The position numbers and the translations under genes are program-made. A stretch of DNA of 64,000 nt, from the NCBI RefSeq assembly GCF_048537545.1, contig NZ_CP183218.1; one strand, 5' to 3'. This stretch comes from Chania fonticola_B (GTDB taxonomy: Bacteria; Pseudomonadota; Gammaproteobacteria; Enterobacterales; Enterobacteriaceae). Under the pieces are notes generated by a model that was not told where the DNA came from, did no database searches, and saw nothing but the letters and a program-made list of their open reading frames with translations. Each line of letters begins with the position of its first letter. Position 1 is the first letter of the stretch. Shown in pieces: positions 35,246-44,446 of this stretch.

Positions 35246-36328
35246 ATGCAAGAGTTGATAGTGGTTTTCATAGGGGCATTTCTTGTACTGCTCGGTGCGA
35301 GGAAGTTAGCTTTTTCAGTTGGTTTAGTCGATAAACCAAATGCTCGTAAAAAGCATAATGGACATATTCCACTAGTCGGCGGGGTTTCTATCTACCTGGC
35401 TTTATGGGTACTTTATGCATTGCATCCAGATTGGATGCCTCAGTTCACTTTATACATGGTCTGTGCCACCATCCTGCTGGTGGTTGGTGTGTTAGATGAT
35501 CGGTTTGATTTACCTGTGTTGCCACGGGTTGGAATTCAGGCTTTGGTGGCAGGGGTTATGATCTGGTCTGGCCTGTATTTGGCAAGCCTTGGTCATGTCA
35601 TTGCAGGTAGCGAACTAACATTGGGGATGTTTGGTTATTTCGTAACCTTATTTGCGGTTTGGGGAGCTATCAATGCGTTCAATATGGTTGACGGCATTGA
35701 TGGTTTACTAGGCGCGTTGTCATGCGTTACTTTTGGTGCGCTTTCTGTGGTGTTTGAGCTGGGGGGGAACCCCGAACTCTCAAAATGGTGCTTATGTTTG
35801 TTGGTAGCATCATTGCCCTATATCATGTTGAATCTTGGCATTCCTATGGGGAAACGATTCAAAGTATTTATGGGGGATGCGGGGAGTACGCTGATCGGTT
35901 TTACCGTTATCTGGCTGCTGGTTTTAGCCACCCAGGGTGATAAAGCTGTGATGCAACCGGTATCAGCACTGTGGGTGATTGCTGTACCATTGATGGACAT
36001 GGCGACAATTATGGTGCGTAGGATCCGTAGGGGAGATAGCCCTTTCAAGCCAGACCGCGAACACCTGCATCACATATTGATGAGAGCAGGCCTAGGACCG
36101 CGACAGACACTTTTCACCATCGTTGGATTTGCATCGCTTTTAGCGGCAATCGGAGTCATTGGTGATAGATTAGGCGTTCCCGAACTGCTGATGTTAGGAC
36201 TGTTTTTAGTTGTTTTTGCGGGCTATTTTTGGTCTATTACCCGGGTTTGGAAAATTTTGACCTGGATCCGAAAATCGAACCACAAGCCAGGGATGAGCGA
36301 GGCGGAAAGCACACCATCAAACAAATGA
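35246..36328 (+). CDS. WecA-like undecaprenyl-phosphate sugar-1-phosphate transferase
   Basis: The 360-residue membrane protein belongs to the WecA/TagO/MraY family and should start polysaccharide repeat synthesis by moving GlcNAc-1-phosphate (or a related HexNAc-1-phosphate) to undecaprenyl phosphate. It shows FSVGLVDKPNARKKHNG, VLDDRFDLPV (Asp-rich motif), AINAFNMVDGIDGLLG, FMGDAGSTLIGFTVIW and the HxH loop REHLHHIL, all as in WecA. The main WecA is normally in the enterobacterial common antigen cluster, so this is probably a second copy dedicated to capsule. The ATG at 35246 is preferred; the frame extends to a GTG at 35216. Confidence 0.9.
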   Translation: MQELIVVFIGAFLVLLGARKLAFSVGLVDKPNARKKHNGHIPLVGGVSIYLALWVLYALHPDWMPQFTLYMVCATILLVVGVLDDRFDLPVLPRVGIQALVAGVMIWSGLYLASLGHVIAGSELTLGMFGYFVTLFAVWGAINAFNMVDGIDGLLGALSCVTFGALSVVFELGGNPELSKWCLCLLVASLPYIMLNLGIPMGKRFKVFMGDAGSTLIGFTVIWLLVLATQGDKAVMQPVSALWVIAVPLMDMATIMVRRIRRGDSPFKPDREHLHHILMRAGLGPRQTLFTIVGFASLLAAIGVIGDRLGVPELLMLGLFLVVFAGYFWSITRVWKILTWIRKSNHKPGMSEAESTPSNK

Positions 36329-36354
36329 TTAATCGTTTGTTTTGTTGCTACTTT

Positions 36355-36375
36355 GGCTCATTATTGAGCCGTTTT
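36355..36375 (+). terminator. Weak terminator-like hairpin between the wecA-like gene and wza
   Basis: The stem GGCTCA/TGAGCC (36355-36360, 36365-36370) with a TTAT loop is followed by GTTTTCC. Inside an ops-led operon it could be a site where RfaH-modified polymerase reads through. Support is modest. Confidence 0.4.
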
Positions 36376-36434
36376 CCGTTTATAATGTTCGCACATTAGA
36401 TTGGATGGCATTTCTCATAATAGTGAATAATTTG

Positions 36435-37574
36435 ATGATAAAAGTTACATTTAAGCTGATACCACTACTGATTTCTGCAAGTTTTATCAGTGGATGCACG
36501 GTGGTACCTGGCTCACATCTCTCGACTTCAGGCAAGGATGTTGTAAAGCAATCTGACGCAGATTTTAATATTGACAAGTTGGTTAATGTTTACCCAATGA
36601 CGCCGAAGTTGATTGAAAAAATGCGGCCAAACCCGATTGTGGCGCAGGTAAACACGGCTTTAGAAACTGAACTTCAGAACTACGAGTATCGCATTGGTGT
36701 CGGTGACGTTCTGATGGTGACGGTATGGGACCACCCAGAGCTGACGACCCCCGCAGGGCAGTACCGTAGCGCAAGTGATACCGGTAACTGGGTAAATTCG
36801 GATGGCACAATTTTCTATCCTTATATTGGCAAAGTGAAAGTTGCTGGTAAAACAATTGCTGAAATTCGCACCGTTATCATGACCCGTTTAGCTCAGTATA
36901 TTGAGTCACCACAGGTTGATATCAGCATTGCCGCTTTCCGCTCTCAGAAGGTCTATGTTACAGGAGAAGTTGCAACCTCAGGTAAACAGGCCATCACAAA
37001 CGTGCCACTAACTGTCTTGGACGCTATCAACAGTGCTGGCGGTTTAACTGAGAACGCCGACTGGCGTAATGTGGTCCTAACGCATAATGGCAAAGAGAAA
37101 CGCATTTCTCTTCAAGCGCTGATGCAAAACGGCGATCTTACCCAGAATCACCTACTCTATCCAGGCGATATTCTTTACATCCCGCGTAACGATGGCCTAA
37201 AAGTCTTTGTGATGGGGGAAGTTAAAAAACAGACAACGTTACGTATGGATCGCAGTGGCATGACGCTAACCGAAGCATTGGGCAATGCAGAGGGTATGGA
37301 TCAAGCGATGTCAGATGCAACAGGTGTGTTTGTTATTCGCTCCCTACGCGGTAGTGAAGGCGATAAGCTGGCAAATATTTATCAACTCAATACCTCTGAT
37401 GCTGCAGCATTAGTCATGGGGACAGAGTTCCAACTTAAGCCATATGATATTGTTTATGTTACCACTGCTCCTATAGTGCGCTGGAATCGAGTTGTCAGTC
37501 AATTAGTACCTACTATCACTGGCGTTAATAATATGACCGAATCCGTCCGTTGGATAAGAAATTGGCCTAACTGA
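36435..37574 (+). CDS. wza: Outer-membrane polysaccharide export lipoprotein Wza
   Basis: The 379-residue protein forms the octameric outer-membrane channel for group 1-type capsule. It has a lipoprotein signal with lipobox ISGC (cysteine about residue 21), then the poly-export domain (YRIGVGDVLMVTVWDHPEL, DGTIFYPYIGKVKVAGKT) and SLBB domains (VYVTGEVATSG; LYPGDILYIP). The ATG at 36435 gives exactly the E. coli Wza length; the frame opens at 36342. It is followed by wzb and wzc in the classical order. Confidence 0.96.
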   Translation: MIKVTFKLIPLLISASFISGCTVVPGSHLSTSGKDVVKQSDADFNIDKLVNVYPMTPKLIEKMRPNPIVAQVNTALETELQNYEYRIGVGDVLMVTVWDHPELTTPAGQYRSASDTGNWVNSDGTIFYPYIGKVKVAGKTIAEIRTVIMTRLAQYIESPQVDISIAAFRSQKVYVTGEVATSGKQAITNVPLTVLDAINSAGGLTENADWRNVVLTHNGKEKRISLQALMQNGDLTQNHLLYPGDILYIPRNDGLKVFVMGEVKKQTTLRMDRSGMTLTEALGNAEGMDQAMSDATGVFVIRSLRGSEGDKLANIYQLNTSDAAALVMGTEFQLKPYDIVYVTTAPIVRWNRVVSQLVPTITGVNNMTESVRWIRNWPN

Positions 37575-37575
37575 T

Positions 37576-38007
37576 ATGTTTAATTCAATTTTAGTTGTTT
37601 GTGTTGGTAATATTTGTCGTTCCCCTACAGGGGAACGACTGCTAAAAAAATTATTACCAAATAAAAGAGTTTCGTCTGCAGGTATTAGTGCTTTAGTTGG
37701 AAAGGCTGCTGATAAATCATCCAGTGAAGTTGCTAATAGCAATGGTGTATCGCTAGAGGGTCATGAAGCAAAACAACTAACAGCTGCACTTTGTCGAGAA
37801 TATGATCTTATATTAGTCATGGAAAAAGGGCATATTGAGGCAGTTTGTAAACTATCGCCAGAGCTAAGGGGCAAGGTTATGCTCTTTGGACATTGGAACG
37901 GAAATAGGGATATTCCCGATCCATACATGAAGAGCAAAGACGCTTTTGAATTTGTCTATGCGCTGCTAGATGAGTCAGCAAAGAAATGGGCAGTAACTTT
38001 AAACTAA
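37576..38007 (+). CDS. wzb: Low-molecular-weight protein-tyrosine phosphatase Wzb
   Basis: The 143-residue cytoplasmic phosphatase dephosphorylates the tyrosine tail of Wzc, which is needed for capsule assembly cycling. The P-loop C-x5-R-S is CVGNICRS (nucleophile Cys9, Arg15) and the general acid is in DPY (Asp115). It begins one base after the wza stop. Base composition is more AT-rich than that of wza's neighbours upstream. Confidence 0.96.
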   Translation: MFNSILVVCVGNICRSPTGERLLKKLLPNKRVSSAGISALVGKAADKSSSEVANSNGVSLEGHEAKQLTAALCREYDLILVMEKGHIEAVCKLSPELRGKVMLFGHWNGNRDIPDPYMKSKDAFEFVYALLDESAKKWAVTLN

Positions 38008-38023
38008 TTTAATTGAGTTAACA

Positions 38024-40192
38024 ATGTCTGATAATATGACGAACAGTAATTTTAAAAGAAACATTGAAAAGGTAGATGATATCGATGTTAGCAAGTTATT
38101 AGCATCGCTTTTGGACTATAAATGGTTAATCATCAGTGTTACATCAATGTTTACAGTTATGGGGATAATTTACTCTATTCTCGCCACACCAATCTACCAA
38201 GCTGACGCCTTAATTCAAGTTGAACAAAAATCGGCAGGTTCAATACTTGGTGATATTTCTGAAATGATGCCAAACTCTCAACCTGCTTCAGCAGCTGAAA
38301 TTGAATTAATAAAATCCAGGATGGTAATTGGCAAAACAGTTGATGACTTAGATTTAACAACGGTTGTTTCACAGAAACATTTTCCGATTGTAGGAGCTGG
38401 TCTTTCAAGATTATTAGGTTACAGTGCTGGTGAGTTGAATTTATCAAAATTTGATGTTCCAAACACGTTATTAAAGAAAGATTTATCAATAGAAATTCTC
38501 AATAAGGAAAGCTACAGACTAAGCTATGATGGAAAAGATATAATCAATGGCAAGGTTGGGCAGTATTACAATGTTGGTGGTGTTAGCATTCTAATAACAA
38601 ATATTAACGCTGACTCAGGAAGTGTTTTTTATATTAAGAAATTACCAAGATTAACTGCCATAAAAAATATCCTAGATGATTTTGATGTTGTTGATAAAGG
38701 AAAGGATACTGGGGTTTTAGCACTAACATATAATCATGAATCTCCAGTATTAACTCAAAAAATCCTGGATAGAATTACGAAAAATTATTTATTGCAAAAT
38801 GTTGAGCGTAAATCGGAAGAGGCTGGGAAAAGTTTATCTTTCTTAAAAGAACGGTTACCTGAAGTCAGAACGACGCTAAACTCGGCAGAAAATAAACTTA
38901 ATAGCTTTAGACAGGACAATGAATCTGTAGACCTTTCATTAGAAGCAAAGTCTGTACTCGATACAATGGTTCAACTTGAGTCGCAACTTAATGAACTGAC
39001 GTTCAAAGAGTCGGAAATATCTAAGCTGTACACTAAAGAACACCCGGCTTATAGGGCTCTTCTTGAGAAGAGAAAAACTCTTGAAGATGAAAAGAAAAAG
39101 TTAAATACGAAAATTGGTGATCTTCCCAAAACGCAGCAGCAAATTTTGAGTTTGACCAGAGATGTTCAAGCTGGGCAGGAAATTTATATGCAGATGCTAA
39201 ATAAGGAGCAAGAGCTAAATATAACAAAAGCAAGTACTGTAGGTAATGTGAGAATTGTCGATGGTTCTGAGTATATTGCAGAGCCAGTGAAGCCTAAGAA
39301 ATTAATAATTATAGTCCTTTCAACATTTCTCGGATTTATTGTTGCTGTTTGCTATTCATTGACTCGAGCGGCTTTACGTAAAGGTGTCGAAAGTGCAGAG
39401 CAGATAGAAACTCTTGGAATAAATGTTTATGCAAGTATTCCGTTATCAGAATGGCAGAAAAGTAAAGATAAAGAATTTAATATTAAATCTAAATCTAAAT
39501 CTAAAACTAATTATCAAGGAAACCAACTATTAGCTGTTGGTAATCCGATTGATTTATCTATTGAAGCAATACGAAGTTTGCGTACAAGCTTACATTTTGC
39601 AATGATAGAAGCTAAAAATAATATTTTAATGATCTCAGGTTCTAGTCCTGCAATAGGTAAATCTTTTGTGGGGGCGAATTTGGCTGCTGTAATAGCTCAA
39701 GCTGGGCAGAGGATCCTTTTCATAGACGCAGATATGCGTAGAGGATATGCTCATTTGCAACTAAATGCGAAAGCTGAACAAGGGTTGTCTGATGTTTTAT
39801 CTGGGCAAATTACCTTTGAAGATGCTATCAAGAAAACTGAATTAGCTTGCTTAGACTTTATTTCCAGAGGACAAATTCCACCAAATCCTTCCGAATTGCT
39901 AATGAGTGAAAGACTTTCAGCTTTTATGACATGGGCTTCAGAAAATTACGATATTGTCTTACTTGATACACCTCCTATATTAGCTGTAACCGACGCAGGG
40001 ATTATTGGCCACCATGTCGGAACCTCTTTATTAGTAGCCCGCTTTGAGGTTAATACCTTAAAAGAGATCGAGATTAGTATAAAGAGATTTGAACAAAATG
40101 GAATAAACGTAAAAGGCATCATATTAAACGCTGTTGTAAAAAAAGCTTCTAATTATTACGATTATTACAATTATCATTATAAGAATGCATAA
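38024..40192 (+). CDS. wzc: Polysaccharide co-polymerase and tyrosine autokinase Wzc
   Basis: The 722-residue inner-membrane protein controls polymer length and export. It has a Wzz domain between two membrane segments (near residues 35-55 and 425-445) with a long periplasmic coiled region, then a cytoplasmic BY-kinase domain. Walker A is GSSPAIGKS (about 538-546), Walker A' is FIDADMRRGY (about 565-574) and Walker B is IVLLDTPP (about 644-651). The C-terminus holds six tyrosines in SNYYDYYNYHY, the autophosphorylation cluster. A perfect hairpin follows the gene. Confidence 0.96.
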   Translation: MSDNMTNSNFKRNIEKVDDIDVSKLLASLLDYKWLIISVTSMFTVMGIIYSILATPIYQADALIQVEQKSAGSILGDISEMMPNSQPASAAEIELIKSRMVIGKTVDDLDLTTVVSQKHFPIVGAGLSRLLGYSAGELNLSKFDVPNTLLKKDLSIEILNKESYRLSYDGKDIINGKVGQYYNVGGVSILITNINADSGSVFYIKKLPRLTAIKNILDDFDVVDKGKDTGVLALTYNHESPVLTQKILDRITKNYLLQNVERKSEEAGKSLSFLKERLPEVRTTLNSAENKLNSFRQDNESVDLSLEAKSVLDTMVQLESQLNELTFKESEISKLYTKEHPAYRALLEKRKTLEDEKKKLNTKIGDLPKTQQQILSLTRDVQAGQEIYMQMLNKEQELNITKASTVGNVRIVDGSEYIAEPVKPKKLIIIVLSTFLGFIVAVCYSLTRAALRKGVESAEQIETLGINVYASIPLSEWQKSKDKEFNIKSKSKSKTNYQGNQLLAVGNPIDLSIEAIRSLRTSLHFAMIEAKNNILMISGSSPAIGKSFVGANLAAVIAQAGQRILFIDADMRRGYAHLQLNAKAEQGLSDVLSGQITFEDAIKKTELACLDFISRGQIPPNPSELLMSERLSAFMTWASENYDIVLLDTPPILAVTDAGIIGHHVGTSLLVARFEVNTLKEIEISIKRFEQNGINVKGIILNAVVKKASNYYDYYNYHYKNA

Positions 40193-40200
40193 TGGGACAA

Positions 40201-40225
40201 GGGCTATACTATAGAAGTATAGCCC
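40201..40225 (+). other. Hairpin after wzc
   Basis: A perfect 10-bp inverted repeat (GGGCTATACT at 40201-40210, AGTATAGCCC at 40216-40225) with a 5-base loop lies 8 bases after the wzc stop and 16 bases before the next gene. No T-run follows. In E. coli K30 and K. pneumoniae capsule operons a stem-loop after wzc reduces expression of the downstream glycosyltransferase genes; this is the likely role here. Confidence 0.75.
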
Positions 40226-40241
40226 GAAATGGGTAACGACT

Positions 40242-41054
40242 ATGAAAGTAGCTGTGATTTTAAGTATCTATAAAAGCGATAATGTCACACATCTTGAGCA
40301 AGCAATAGACAGTATATTTAACCAGACATATGAAAATTGGTTGCTTAGAATAATGGTTGATGGGCCTGTAAGTTCAGAATTAACAGAGTTATTACAGGGA
40401 TATACAAGAACATCCGATAAAGTAAGAGTCTTTGAAAGGTCAAATAATAAAGGCCTTGCCCATTCCCTGAACGAACTAATAGAATATATCATAACTAACG
40501 ATAATGTCGATTATTTTGCTCGTATGGATGCTGATGATATAAGTTTAAAAAATCGTTTGACCGAGCAAGTACTTTTCATGAATGATAATATCGATGTTGA
40601 CGTGGTCGGGAGCTCATGTTTGGAGTTTGGTTCCTCGTTTGCGATCGAGAAAAAAATGTATTGCGAGCATGAAGAATTATCGAAATATATATTTAAGAGA
40701 TGTCCTTTTATTCATCCGACGGTAATGTTCCGGAGAAGAGTCTTCGAGTTAGGACATCGTTATCCAACAAATACGACATTGTCAGAAGATATATCTTTCT
40801 GGTTGGAATTGTTGTCTCAGGGATTTAAATTCGCTAACGTAGATCATATTTTACTCAAATACAGAACATCAGAAAATATGCTCAGAAGGCGAGTTGGTTA
40901 TAAGAAAGCGATTTCTGAACTCAAAGTTAAATCTAACTATATGAAGCGAATGAAACGGAAGACTGTCACAAATTATATTTATATATCCTCTTACTTTTTG
41001 CTGCGTATTACTCCTCCATTTGTGACGAAATTAGCATATAAATATATGAGATAG
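40242..41054 (+). CDS. Family 2 glycosyltransferase
   Basis: The 270-residue protein has a GT-A fold: VAVILSIYKSDNVTHLEQAIDSI at the start, the nucleotide/metal motif ARMDADD (Asp96-Asp99) and an acceptor-side segment FIHPTVMFRRRVFE. It has no membrane anchor near the N-terminus and works at the cytoplasmic face of the inner membrane, extending the lipid-linked repeat unit. It resembles AmsE-type transferases. The donor sugar and linkage cannot be read from the sequence. It is AT-rich, like the next five genes. Confidence 0.88.
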   Translation: MKVAVILSIYKSDNVTHLEQAIDSIFNQTYENWLLRIMVDGPVSSELTELLQGYTRTSDKVRVFERSNNKGLAHSLNELIEYIITNDNVDYFARMDADDISLKNRLTEQVLFMNDNIDVDVVGSSCLEFGSSFAIEKKMYCEHEELSKYIFKRCPFIHPTVMFRRRVFELGHRYPTNTTLSEDISFWLELLSQGFKFANVDHILLKYRTSENMLRRRVGYKKAISELKVKSNYMKRMKRKTVTNYIYISSYFLLRITPPFVTKLAYKYMR

Positions 41055-41061
41055 TGGCTGA

Positions 41062-42258
41062 ATGATAACTATAATTTACTTTATTATTTTTTTCTGTGCA
41101 ACATATTTACCTGCAATAAGAATTGGAGGAATACCATTACTTATTTCTGACTTTTTCCTTGGGTTCTTATTTTTGATTTCATTACTTAACATTAGAAATT
41201 TGAGGAAAGATAATAGGGCTTTTTATAGCTCAATTTTTTTGATTCCTTTCATATGGGGGCTTGTACTAGTTTGTTTTCGTGGAATATTTGATAACTTTTA
41301 TTTAAAAGATCTCGTGTTGCCAATAATTAATTTTAAGATGTTTGTGTTTGTTTTTACTACTTTAGTCTTATGGGAAAAAATAAATAAGAATATCTTGATC
41401 AAACTTGTGCTCTCTTTGGTAATTATTCAGTTAATCGTAGCGACATTGCAAAAACTCGGCGTTCCAGGTTTTTCTAGCGGGATGTTATATTCGTTTGCTG
41501 TTAATAACGCCATGAATAATGTTTATTATGGCGGAAATGTAGCTTATATTATTGCCACGCATTTAAACGTTACATTCAGGCCGATTGGTTTTTTAGGTTC
41601 TCCGACAATTTTAGCAACATTCTTTTTAGTTATATTCTATTTACAGTTATTAATTAATAATTCTAAAACACTAATCGGTTTGATTTATTATTCTATATTG
41701 CTATGTTTTTCCAAAATAACAATAATTAGTTTTCTGTTCTATGATAGTTTAATAAAACCGATCTTTAATAAGAACTTGAAAAAACTGATGATATCAGTTT
41801 TTGTTACGATATTTATTTGTGTTGGTTTTTTGATTTTCATTAATTATAACCAAAGGATGAACGAGTATGTCATGTTGTTCATAAATGGTGATGACTATGG
41901 TGTTACGCACCGAATCTCAGTAATTGATTTTATGCAGAATATGAGTGTGACCGGATTGCTATTTGGTACGGGGGGCGAGCCTCCGTTTATATTTGATAGC
42001 GGATTCTTGCTGACTATATTTAGGTTTGGCATAATATATCTTGCATTGGTTTATTGGTCATATTACAAGATATTCAAAATTTTTAGCTTTAAGAATTCAC
42101 ATTTGTTTTTGATAATAATATTTGTTTTTGCTGATTTAACAATCGGTTCATTTCATAATCAAATGTTCTTCTATTTGATAGGCTTTAGTATAATATTCAC
42201 ATTGCAGGGAATTCAGAAAAGCAATTGTGACGATGAAAGTATTGTAGAGAAATATTGA
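41062..42258 (+). CDS. Wzy-like polysaccharide polymerase (multi-pass membrane protein)
   Basis: The 398-residue protein is nearly all hydrophobic, with about ten membrane segments and a larger polar loop near residues 140-175 (NNVYYGGNVAYIIATHLN). This fits the O-antigen/capsule polymerase class, which shows little sequence conservation. The position between a glycosyltransferase and a flippase-like gene, and the absence of another candidate in the operon, support the call. Polymerase activity is inferred from topology and context. Confidence 0.7.
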   Translation: MITIIYFIIFFCATYLPAIRIGGIPLLISDFFLGFLFLISLLNIRNLRKDNRAFYSSIFLIPFIWGLVLVCFRGIFDNFYLKDLVLPIINFKMFVFVFTTLVLWEKINKNILIKLVLSLVIIQLIVATLQKLGVPGFSSGMLYSFAVNNAMNNVYYGGNVAYIIATHLNVTFRPIGFLGSPTILATFFLVIFYLQLLINNSKTLIGLIYYSILLCFSKITIISFLFYDSLIKPIFNKNLKKLMISVFVTIFICVGFLIFINYNQRMNEYVMLFINGDDYGVTHRISVIDFMQNMSVTGLLFGTGGEPPFIFDSGFLLTIFRFGIIYLALVYWSYYKIFKIFSFKNSHLFLIIIFVFADLTIGSFHNQMFFYLIGFSIIFTLQGIQKSNCDDESIVEKY

Positions 42259-42261
42259 AAT

Positions 42262-43479
42262 ATGCCTATACTTAGAAAGGTCAAGTCTCTTAGCAAATAC
42301 ATAGATCAGTTTTCTTTTGCTTTGTTAAATGTTGGTACGATTTTTTTTATATCAAAATTTTTGGCTTCTGATCAAGCAGCAAAGTATGTATTAGTAAGCT
42401 CATATGCTTCATTTTCTTTGATTGTGATTGTCGCGATAGTTATATCTCCATATTGGATTTTTTCCGCAGATACTGACAAAAGATACGAGAATTTTATTTT
42501 TAGCTTTTATGCTACCCTTGGTATTAGTATACTCTGTGGTTTCGTATTAGGCTGCTTATTTACAATTAATTCCGGCTCTTATACATCTGGTGCGTTAATT
42601 CTCGCGCTTTCTATTGCATATCCAGTTTATGACTTTTTACGACGTAGCTTATATGTTCATCATGGAGAGTTCGTTTCTGCGATATGTTCTGCATTACTTT
42701 GCTTTTTTGTTGCTACTGTTTACTTAACATTCAACTATCTTGATGTTAGTGGGTTTGAAGTTTATGTGATTGTACTGATTTCATTCATTGCTATTGCAAA
42801 TTTAGTAATGTACAAATTTAATACTCACCTGATAGACAGTAGTATTAATAAGGTAAAAATAAGCTACAGGGAAAAGTCAAGAGATTATTGGCTGTTAGGT
42901 AAATGGTCTGCAGGTTCGATGACTTGCTTTTGGATGGCGACCCAAGGTCTTTTCATCATACTTAGCAAGTATATTAGCGATGAGCAATTAGTAACAACTC
43001 GGCTATGTTTGAGTATTACAGGAATAATCGCAATATACTTTACAGCTCTAGAAAATAATTTAATGCCAAGTTTGAGAAAACAATTTATCAATAAGCAGTA
43101 TGACAGTATCCTAGTAGTCAGGAAATCGTATTACTTAAAAGGATTTTTGTTTTCGTCTACAATGTCTTTGATAATAGCTCTCTTTTACAATTTATTTTTC
43201 CAAAGTGGGATTATTATATTTTTTATATTATGCTGTTATCAAGTTTTTTCAGGGCTTTTAAAGTTTGAGTCATATTTTCTGAAAGTATTACAAAAGCACA
43301 ATGTGGTCTTTCTTTCTAATTTTGTGGCACTAGTTGCGACTTTGATTTTTGGATACTTATTGGGTGTAGAAAATGACTATGTTTTGGCTTTAATGATATT
43401 ATTTAATGGTGTTGTGTGTTCTATGTTTTATCTGTTTTTTTCTAAATTTCTATCAAGTAATGGGGAAAAGTATGTTTGA
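42262..43479 (+). CDS. Wzx-like oligosaccharide flippase
   Basis: The 405-residue membrane protein has about twelve segments and a layout like the polysaccharide-biosynthesis (MOP/PST) flippases, with start KSLSKYIDQFSFALLNVGTIFFISKFL. It begins 3 bases after the polymerase-like gene. It should move the lipid-linked repeat unit across the inner membrane. The assignment rests on topology and context rather than on strong motifs. Confidence 0.7.
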   Translation: MPILRKVKSLSKYIDQFSFALLNVGTIFFISKFLASDQAAKYVLVSSYASFSLIVIVAIVISPYWIFSADTDKRYENFIFSFYATLGISILCGFVLGCLFTINSGSYTSGALILALSIAYPVYDFLRRSLYVHHGEFVSAICSALLCFFVATVYLTFNYLDVSGFEVYVIVLISFIAIANLVMYKFNTHLIDSSINKVKISYREKSRDYWLLGKWSAGSMTCFWMATQGLFIILSKYISDEQLVTTRLCLSITGIIAIYFTALENNLMPSLRKQFINKQYDSILVVRKSYYLKGFLFSSTMSLIIALFYNLFFQSGIIIFFILCCYQVFSGLLKFESYFLKVLQKHNVVFLSNFVALVATLIFGYLLGVENDYVLALMILFNGVVCSMFYLFFSKFLSSNGEKYV

Positions 43480-44446
43480 GGATAATGTTGCTAGCAAGTT
43501 GGGTGTTCTAAATACAAGTATTGCATCGATGAATGTTGGTGATTTTATTATAATGGATTCTGCGTATAAACGCCTAACTGATATTTTTCCTGAATCACAA
43601 AAAATACATTTTCCAACCCATGAAAGAATTACAAGGGTTGGTTTTAAGAGGCAAAGAGAAATTGGTATAAATATACTGTGTGGGACAAACTGTTTGAATT
43701 CTGGGATGTTGCTGCATCGTCAATGGAATGTGGGAATGCTAAATGCGTTCCTTATGAAGAAGGTAGTTACTTTAGGTGTTGGATGGGCAAACTATGAAAA
43801 TAAACCAGATCTGTATACTACCTTCCTTTTAAAAAATCTGTTGAGTAAAGAATATCATCATTCAGTACGTGATTCATATACTGAAAGCATGCTTGCAAAA
43901 GCAGGCATAAAGAATATTATTAACACTTCTTGTCCAACAATGTGGGATTTAACAGAGTCACACTGTGCTAATATACCGAAATCGAAAGCACAGGACGTGG
44001 TTTTTACTCTAACTGATTATCGAATGGATGTTTCGAAGGATACCAGTTTGATTGGTGCTCTTAAAAAAAGTTATAAAAATGTATACTTTTGGGTCCAGGG
44101 TTCCAAAGATTTTGAATATTACAAAAGTTTTAAATCTATTACTGATGGGATAAAGGTTGTTCCTGCAAATTTGTCTGACTTTGATAATGTTTTAGATATG
44201 TCGAACTCAATTGACTATGTTGGTACTCGACTCCATGCTGGTATTAGAGCATTGCAGAAACTAAGAAGGAGCATCATAATTTCAGTCGATAACCGTGCAG
44301 AGGAGAAAAAGAAAGACTTTAATTTAAATGTTATATCTCGAGACTTAACTGAAGAGCAATATATCGATATTTTTAATGAACAATTAGTGACGAATATCAA
44401 CCTTCCTTTGAAAAACATAATTGAATGGAAGGCCCAGTTTGAATAA
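43472..44446 (+). CDS. Polysaccharide pyruvyltransferase-family protein
   Basis: The 324-residue protein resembles the pyruvyl transferase family (PF04230; WcaK/CsaB-like). It has ASMNVGDFIIMDSA near the start, a middle SCPTMWDLT, VVFTLTDYR, and the C-terminal VGTRLHAGIRALQ that marks the family. Members add ketal pyruvate to a sugar of the repeat unit, which gives the polymer negative charge. The ATG at 43472, behind GGGGAAAA, overlaps the flippase stop by 8 bases; the frame is open from 43406. Confidence 0.8.
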   Translation: MFEDNVASKLGVLNTSIASMNVGDFIIMDSAYKRLTDIFPESQKIHFPTHERITRVGFKRQREIGINILCGTNCLNSGMLLHRQWNVGMLNAFLMKKVVTLGVGWANYENKPDLYTTFLLKNLLSKEYHHSVRDSYTESMLAKAGIKNIINTSCPTMWDLTESHCANIPKSKAQDVVFTLTDYRMDVSKDTSLIGALKKSYKNVYFWVQGSKDFEYYKSFKSITDGIKVVPANLSDFDNVLDMSNSIDYVGTRLHAGIRALQKLRRSIIISVDNRAEEKKKDFNLNVISRDLTEEQYIDIFNEQLVTNINLPLKNIIEWKAQFE

